A program made the position numbers and the translations under genes. 64,000 nucleotides of DNA from 9FT-COMBO-48-23 sp963754385 (lineage in GTDB: Bacteria > Chloroflexota > Dehalococcoidia > GIF9 > UBA5629): assembly GCA_963754385.1 (NCBI GenBank), contig CAVWGE010000001.1, forward strand, positions 470,433-534,432. Direction: 5' to 3'. The notes under the pieces were generated by a model. The model was given only the letters and a program-made list of their open reading frames with translations. It did no database searches and was not told the origin of the DNA. This document shows positions 59,878-64,000 of the stretch, piece by piece; position 1 is the first letter of the stretch; every line of letters starts with the position of its first letter.

Positions 59878-60123
59878 ATGCGTTTTAAGTGTATTACCTG
59901 CGGAATTGAATTCGAGAATATCGAAGAGCTAGCCAGTCATAAAAAACAACACCAGGCAAGTTCGAGAGGTTCCTCAGGAGTAATCTGTTTGGGCTGCGGC
60001 AAAAGTATCCCGCTGGAGCCATCCCAGATGAACTACAGCGGCCCGCTCACCTGCCCTAATTGCCATAGGACAATGACGGTGGTCATAGAGGGCGGAGAGG
60101 TTTGCGTGGCTCGCCTTGGATAA
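59878..60123 (+). CDS. Two-module zinc-finger protein
   Basis: The 81-residue protein has an N-terminal classical C2H2 finger (Cys5, Cys8, His21, His25; CX2CX12HX3H), with the GIEFENIEELASHKKQH spacing of true C2H2 fingers, which are rare in bacteria. A flexible Ser-rich linker follows, then a zinc ribbon (Cys37, Cys40, Cys59, Cys62). It starts behind AAAGGAGAG. It may bind DNA or RNA, or hold a protein partner; no target is known. It lies upstream of tRNA-Glu on the opposite strand. Confidence 0.75.
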   Translation: MRFKCITCGIEFENIEELASHKKQHQASSRGSSGVICLGCGKSIPLEPSQMNYSGPLTCPNCHRTMTVVIEGGEVCVARLG

Positions 60124-60130
60124 AGAGGTT

Positions 60131-60206
60131 TGGTGCCCCCAAGGGAATTCGAATCCCTGTTTTCAGCTTGAAAGGCTGACGTCCTAGTCCCCTAGACGAT
60201 GGGGGC
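60131..60206 (-). tRNA. tRNA-Glu (anticodon UUC)
   Basis: The cloverleaf has acceptor GCCCCCA/TGGGGGC, anticodon stem TCAGC/GCTGA with loop CTTTCAA (anticodon TTC), and T-arm GGGATTCGAATTCCC. The discriminator is A and CCA is encoded at 60131-60133. It lies 8 bp after the argC stop codon on the same strand, so it may be released from the argC transcript; no clear own promoter is visible. Confidence 0.95.
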
Positions 60207-60214
60207 GGGAAACT

Positions 60215-61246
60215 TTAAGGATATACAGGCAAGGCTTCAAGTCCAGATGTCTCAGGAAAGCCAAACATTATATTCGCATTCTGTATAGCCTGTCCAGCCG
60301 CCCCTTTGACCAGATTATCCAGACAACTGATAACTATAAGCATGCCGGTCCTAACGTCAATGGTAGGATAAACGAGGCAAATATTGCTTCCCCATGTCTG
60401 CTTAGTCTCAGGTGGCTTATCAACTACCCTGACAAAAGGTTCCCCTTTATAATAACTGCGGTAGAGTTTTATTAGTTCCTCTTTTCCTTTAATAGCCTTT
60501 CCCTCCTTCGGCTTAGCATAGCATGAACTCAATATGCCTCGAGATGTCGGCACCAGATGAGGCAAGAAAGTCACCGAAGGGGAAAAAGCCGGATTCAATG
60601 TCTCAAGCTCCTGAACAATTTCCGGCAGATGGCGATGCCCATGCATGGAATAGGCACGGACATTATCAGTCGCCTCGGCATAATGTGTTGATAAGCTTAA
60701 AGTCCTGCCGGCCCCGGAAACACCTGACTTGCTATCAATGATGATGTCTGGCTCAATAAGTCCTTCTTTAACCGCCGGTGCCAGAGCCAGCAAGGCTCCT
60801 GTGGGATAGCAACCGGGATTGGCTACCAGGCTGGCTTTGGCGATTTCAGCACGGTGGAACTCGGGCAAGCCATAAACGGCTTTCTGTAATAACTCCGGCG
60901 CTGGATGAGCAAAATCATACCATTGCAGGTACTTACCGGCATCCTTAAGTCGGAAATCAGCACTTATGTCAACAACCTTGATGCCGCGTTCAACTAAGGG
61001 CAATATGGTTTCAGCGCTTGCCTTGTGTGGCATTGCTGAAAATGCAAGGTCGACTTTGTCAAGCTCCGCAGTAATTGTCATCTCAATATCAGCCAGATGC
61101 GGAAAAACCTCAGCCAGCTTCTGCCCGGCAGCACTTCTGCCCGTAATTGAGCAAAGCTCCACCTTCGGGTGCTTATAAAGCAACCTTGCCAGTTCAACTC
61201 CGGCATAGCCGGTAACATTTATGATGCCAACTTTTATCTTCGACAT
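60215..61246 (-). CDS. argC: N-acetyl-gamma-glutamyl-phosphate reductase
   Basis: The 343-residue protein has the NADP motif INVTGYAGVELARLL at the N-terminus, the active Cys in VANPGCYPTGALLAL near residue 145, SKSGVSGAGR, the His in YSMHGHRHLPEI, and LPHLVPTSRGI. It reduces N-acetylglutamyl phosphate to the semialdehyde in arginine synthesis. No other arg genes are next to it; a histidine phosphatase gene lies 20 bp upstream on the same strand. Confidence 0.96.
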   Translation of the reverse strand: MSKIKVGIINVTGYAGVELARLLYKHPKVELCSITGRSAAGQKLAEVFPHLADIEMTITAELDKVDLAFSAMPHKASAETILPLVERGIKVVDISADFRLKDAGKYLQWYDFAHPAPELLQKAVYGLPEFHRAEIAKASLVANPGCYPTGALLALAPAVKEGLIEPDIIIDSKSGVSGAGRTLSLSTHYAEATDNVRAYSMHGHRHLPEIVQELETLNPAFSPSVTFLPHLVPTSRGILSSCYAKPKEGKAIKGKEELIKLYRSYYKGEPFVRVVDKPPETKQTWGSNICLVYPTIDVRTGMLIVISCLDNLVKGAAGQAIQNANIMFGFPETSGLEALPVYP

Positions 61247-61266
61247 AGCAAAACTCCACTCAAACT

Positions 61267-61881
61267 CTAATTCAGTTCCCTCAGGTGACAGGTATCGTTG
61301 AGCGATAGGGCCGATGGTATTCCACCTCGCACCTCAAAAAGATTAATGGCGCAGACATCCTGAGTGATTTGCCAGAAATGCGAATTATCTAAGCCCAGCA
61401 AACTAAGAATAAGAACCTGGCAGACCACCTTATGTGACACCAAAACAACTGTTTCCTTTGGGTGCTGGGCTATCATACTATCCACCGTTGAAGCTGCTCT
61501 TTCTCTGACCATGGTAAGGCTTTCTCCGCCGGGAAATTTCATCTCATGTGGATTCTCCAGCCATTTCGAGTAAAGGCCATCATCTTTGGCGGCAGCCTCC
61601 TCAGGAGACAAACCCTGCCACTCTCCATAGTCTATGTCAATAATACCAGGCAGCGGCTTCACTTCCAAACCGAAATGATGCGCCAGTATTTCGGCTGTGG
61701 TCAAAGCACGACAAAGCGGGCTGGAATAAACTGCTGAAACTTGCCAATCATTAATCCTTGCAGCTGCAGCTTCAGCCTGCTTAATTCCTACCTCATCCAG
61801 CTCGATATTTGCTCTACCACGAAATCTTTCCACCCGATTCCACTCCGTCCGTCCGTGTCTGACCAAAATGAGTCGTGTCAA
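61267..61881 (-). CDS. Histidine-phosphatase superfamily protein
   Basis: The 204-residue protein has the RHG motif LVRHGRTEWN with the phosphorylated His near residue 8, a second Arg in SSPLCRALTTAEILA, Glu in IDYGEWQG, and the distal His in VVLVSHKVVCQV. It resembles cobalamin-pathway alpha-ribazole phosphatase (CobC) and phosphoglycerate mutase-like enzymes; the substrate cannot be fixed. It is 24 bp after the thiolase gene and 20 bp before argC. Confidence 0.88.
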   Translation of the reverse strand: MTRLILVRHGRTEWNRVERFRGRANIELDEVGIKQAEAAAARINDWQVSAVYSSPLCRALTTAEILAHHFGLEVKPLPGIIDIDYGEWQGLSPEEAAAKDDGLYSKWLENPHEMKFPGGESLTMVRERAASTVDSMIAQHPKETVVLVSHKVVCQVLILSLLGLDNSHFWQITQDVCAINLFEVRGGIPSALSLNDTCHLRELN

Positions 61882-61905
61882 ATTTCCCAGCTCCTGACAG
61901 AGGCA

Positions 61906-63195
61906 TTACCTTTCTACAACCATCGCCATCCCCTGCCCGCCGCCAATGCACATGGTCACCAGACCCAGGTGCAAGTTTTGCCGCTTCATCTCGTGCAGTA
62001 TTGTAACCACCAGCCTGGCTCCGGTACAACCGATAGGATGCCCCAGAGAGATGCCGCTACCACGGATATTGGTATTTTCCATGCTTAATCCTAATTCTCT
62101 CATGCAAGCTATGGCCTGAGAAGCGAAGGCTTCGTTTAACTCAATTACGTCCAAATCTTTGATGCTTATGCCGGCTCCATCCATGGCTTTATTGACCGCT
62201 GGAATCGGCCCCAAGCCCATATATGCGGGGTCGACACCTCCTGAAGCGTAGGATTTGATAACTCCCATAGTCTCAAGCTTCAATTCATTCGCCTTGTCTC
62301 TGCTCATCAATACTACGGCTGCAGCAGCGTCATTAATGCCAGAAGCATTTCCAGCGGTAACCGTACCATCTTTCTTAAACGCTGGCGGTAACTTTGCCAT
62401 CTTTTCCAGGCTTGTATCCATAGGCCGCTCGTCGGTATCGAAGACCAGAGCTTCGCCCTTTTTCTGCGGAATAATTACAGGCACTATCTCATCCTTGAAT
62501 ATGCCCTGAGTTATAGCTGCCCTAGCTCGTTGATGGCTTAAAAGCCCGAGTTCATCCTGCTCTTGCCGGGAGATTTTATACGTCTCAGCGATATTTTCTG
62601 CAGTCAGTCCCATGTGATAGCCGTAGAATATTTCCCACAGCCCATCGTAAACCATAAGGTCTAAAGCCTCGCCTTTACCATTGACATCCATTCGATATCC
62701 CCATCTGGCTCGAGGCAGGGCATAGGGCGTACAACTCATGTTCTCCATGCCGCCGGCAACTATTACTTCGGCCTGACCAAGCATTATTGCCTGAGCTCCT
62801 AAAGTGATTGCCTTTAGGCCTGAAGCACACACCTTATTTACAGTAAAGGCATTTGTCTCCTTAGGCAGACCGGCATAGATAGTAGCCTGCCTGGCGGTGT
62901 TTTGCCCCTGACCTCCCTGCAACACATTGCCCATGATTACTTCATCAACCTGGACCTCTCTCAGTGAATTATCCCAGTCATGGTGTGCTTTTTCCAGCTC
63001 TGTCAGCCCAGCATTCTTTACTGCCTTCGGAGCATATTCGAGCAGCTTTTTGCCAACCTTGGGTCGCAGACCAGCCCGTTTCAATGTCTCTTTTATCACC
63101 AGAGCACCGAGATTTACTACCGGGACATCTCTCAAAGAACCACCGAAGGTACCAACAGCTGTTCTGACACCGCTAACAATGGCTACCTCTGACAT
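61906..63195 (-). CDS. Acetyl-CoA acetyltransferase (thiolase)
   Basis: The 429-residue protein has thiolase signatures: the nucleophilic Cys in VNKVCASGLKAI, NEAFASQAIACM, the His in GSGISLGHPIGCTGAR, and the second Cys in CIGGGQGMAMV. An insert of about 39 residues (RPKVGKKLLEYAPKAV and GLTELEKAHHDWDNSLREV) follows residue 43; similar inserts are known in thiolases of syntrophic and sulfate-reducing bacteria. It joins two acetyl-CoA or cleaves acetoacetyl-CoA. Together with the acyl-CoA dehydrogenase operon it points to short-chain acyl-CoA metabolism. Confidence 0.92.
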   Translation of the reverse strand: MSEVAIVSGVRTAVGTFGGSLRDVPVVNLGALVIKETLKRAGLRPKVGKKLLEYAPKAVKNAGLTELEKAHHDWDNSLREVQVDEVIMGNVLQGGQGQNTARQATIYAGLPKETNAFTVNKVCASGLKAITLGAQAIMLGQAEVIVAGGMENMSCTPYALPRARWGYRMDVNGKGEALDLMVYDGLWEIFYGYHMGLTAENIAETYKISRQEQDELGLLSHQRARAAITQGIFKDEIVPVIIPQKKGEALVFDTDERPMDTSLEKMAKLPPAFKKDGTVTAGNASGINDAAAAVVLMSRDKANELKLETMGVIKSYASGGVDPAYMGLGPIPAVNKAMDGAGISIKDLDVIELNEAFASQAIACMRELGLSMENTNIRGSGISLGHPIGCTGARLVVTILHEMKRQNLHLGLVTMCIGGGQGMAMVVER

Positions 63196-63216
63196 AGTTA
63201 TCTGCTCCTTATCTAA

Positions 63217-64000
63217 TTAGGATTTTCTATTTTCCAACAGTTTACGGAAAAGCTCTGGGGCCAGGCTTTTAAGAAGCTCTCTGCTGGAGCCATCAGAATT
63301 TCCAAACAAAGGAGTAACCGAAATCCTATTCTGCTCCAGCGCCCAGATATCAGTTCCTGAGGTTGACTGCCACTCAGGCTTACCACGCATAATCCAATGA
63401 TATTGTCTCTTGCCATCATGCCCGGGTTCGATTCTGTCAGCATATTTACGCTCGCCTAACCTTGTAATCTCTACCCCCTCAAGCTTTTCCAGGGGCAGAT
63501 TAGGCAGGTTGACATTCAACACCAGCCTTCGAGATAAGCCTTTATCAATCACTTCCTTGGCCATGAGCTTAGCCAGTCTGGCACCTATGTCGAAATGAAG
63601 ACTTCCAAAAGCACCTATAGACAGGGCGATAGCAGGAATATCGTAGAAAAAACCTTGCAAAGCAGCGCCGACTGTCCCCGAGATAAAAACGTCGTCGCCC
63701 AAATTCGGCCCCTCATTGATGCCGGAAACTATCAAATCAACTCCATCTTTCAAAATAAGCTTAAGGGCAAGAATAACACTATCGGAAGGAGTTCCTTCCA
63801 CCGAATATGCGGCTACTCCATCCAACGGCGCTTTTACTTCAAACATTCTCAACGGATGGCGCAACGTCACCGAAGTGCCGGCGCCGCTCTGGTCTCTATC
63901 TGGGGCAACCACGGTTACCTCAGCTATTTCCTGTAGCTCCTTTACCAGTACCCAGAGCCCATCGGCATATACGCCATCATCATTGCTAACCAGTATCTTC
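63217..64000 (-). CDS. surE: 5'/3'-nucleotidase SurE, missing only the start codon
   Basis: The minus-strand frame reads through the right edge: codons up to 63999 encode KILVSNDDGVYADGLW, then LVKELQEIAEVTVVAPDRDQSG, and base 64000 is the last base of the start codon. So the full protein has about 261 residues and only two bases are outside. The metal ligands Asp and Asp are in SNDDGV, Ser in DQSGAG, and Asn in SGINEGPNLG. It removes phosphate from nucleoside 5'- and 3'-monophosphates, often in stationary phase. It lies 21 bp upstream of the thiolase gene. Confidence 0.95.
   Translation of the reverse strand, partial: KILVSNDDGVYADGLWVLVKELQEIAEVTVVAPDRDQSGAGTSVTLRHPLRMFEVKAPLDGVAAYSVEGTPSDSVILALKLILKDGVDLIVSGINEGPNLGDDVFISGTVGAALQGFFYDIPAIALSIGAFGSLHFDIGARLAKLMAKEVIDKGLSRRLVLNVNLPNLPLEKLEGVEITRLGERKYADRIEPGHDGKRQYHWIMRGKPEWQSTSGTDIWALEQNRISVTPLFGNSDGSSRELLKSLAPELFRKLLENRKS

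Overview
The window looks like chromosomal DNA of an anaerobic bacterium. A member of the Chloroflexota close to Dehalococcoidia is the most likely source, but this is an inference from gene content and operon structure, not from a marker gene. Supporting signs are a multi-subunit pyruvate:ferredoxin oxidoreductase joined to NADH-linked diaphorase subunits, a membrane pyrophosphatase, a sodium-pump decarboxylase pair, acyl-CoA and methylmalonyl-CoA enzymes, ADP-forming acyl-CoA synthetase subunits, frequent TTG and GTG starts, and no sign of aerobic respiration. Most of the window is tightly packed housekeeping sequence.

Layout. 1-2816: the end of a branched-chain amino acid type ABC transporter (livG partial, livF) and a PreA-like iron-sulfur flavoenzyme. 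3079-4456: lexA with a recognisable self-regulated promoter, a small DUF6504-like gene and a zinc-ribbon gene. 4558-10868: tRNA-Pro, then a six-gene operon (porGD, porA, porB, nuoE-, nuoF- and nuoG-like genes) that appears to share a promoter with tRNA-Arg. 10893-15575: membrane proteins (Na+/H+ antiporter, decarboxylase beta and gamma subunits, TerC), a universal stress protein, and a remnant of a P-type ATPase. 15790-24842: two serine tRNAs, then dprA, topA, aroQ, pepQ, efp, and a coupled run of PHP, formyltransferase-like, EhaR-like HAD and PfkB genes. 24847-28658: clpP, tig, aspS. 28821-31361: an accessory patch with an AT-rich orphan membrane protein, a fragment of a second tgt gene and a secreted hydrolase. 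31492-41413: tgt, a UbiA-type prenyltransferase, an aroK-aroB fusion, aroC, sppA, aroE, ruvX, alaS.

41553-45944: fmdB, thiE with a ThiD2-like N-terminal domain, a translin-family gene, and hppA. 46005-49451: an MBL hydrolase and an ABC-2 exporter with a NEW3-type surface protein, behind a promoter with a 17-bp palindrome. 49749-54758: an orphan membrane protein, tRNA-Ala, ADP-forming acyl-CoA synthetase alpha and beta subunits placed tail to tail, and an exact 1,261-bp tandem duplication that truncated one copy each of the beta subunit and an iron-sulfur flavoprotein. 54911-56891: acyl-CoA dehydrogenase, methylmalonyl-CoA epimerase, and the B12-binding subunit of the mutase. 56901-64000: pyrD, a thiamine-binding protein, rimI, three small orphan proteins, tRNA-Glu, argC, a histidine phosphatase, a thiolase and surE, which is cut by the window end.

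How it fits together: pyruvate oxidation feeds ferredoxin and probably NADH through the por/nuoEFG-like operon. Propionyl-, acyl- and acetyl-CoA are handled by the dehydrogenase, epimerase, mutase, thiolase and ADP-forming synthetase. Ion gradients involve HppA, the decarboxylase pump and the antiporter. I found no CRISPR array, prophage or transposase. The most promising less-described items are the por/nuo operon, the formyltransferase-HAD-PfkB cluster, the tgt ATA start with its second C-terminal fragment nearby, and the tandem duplication.
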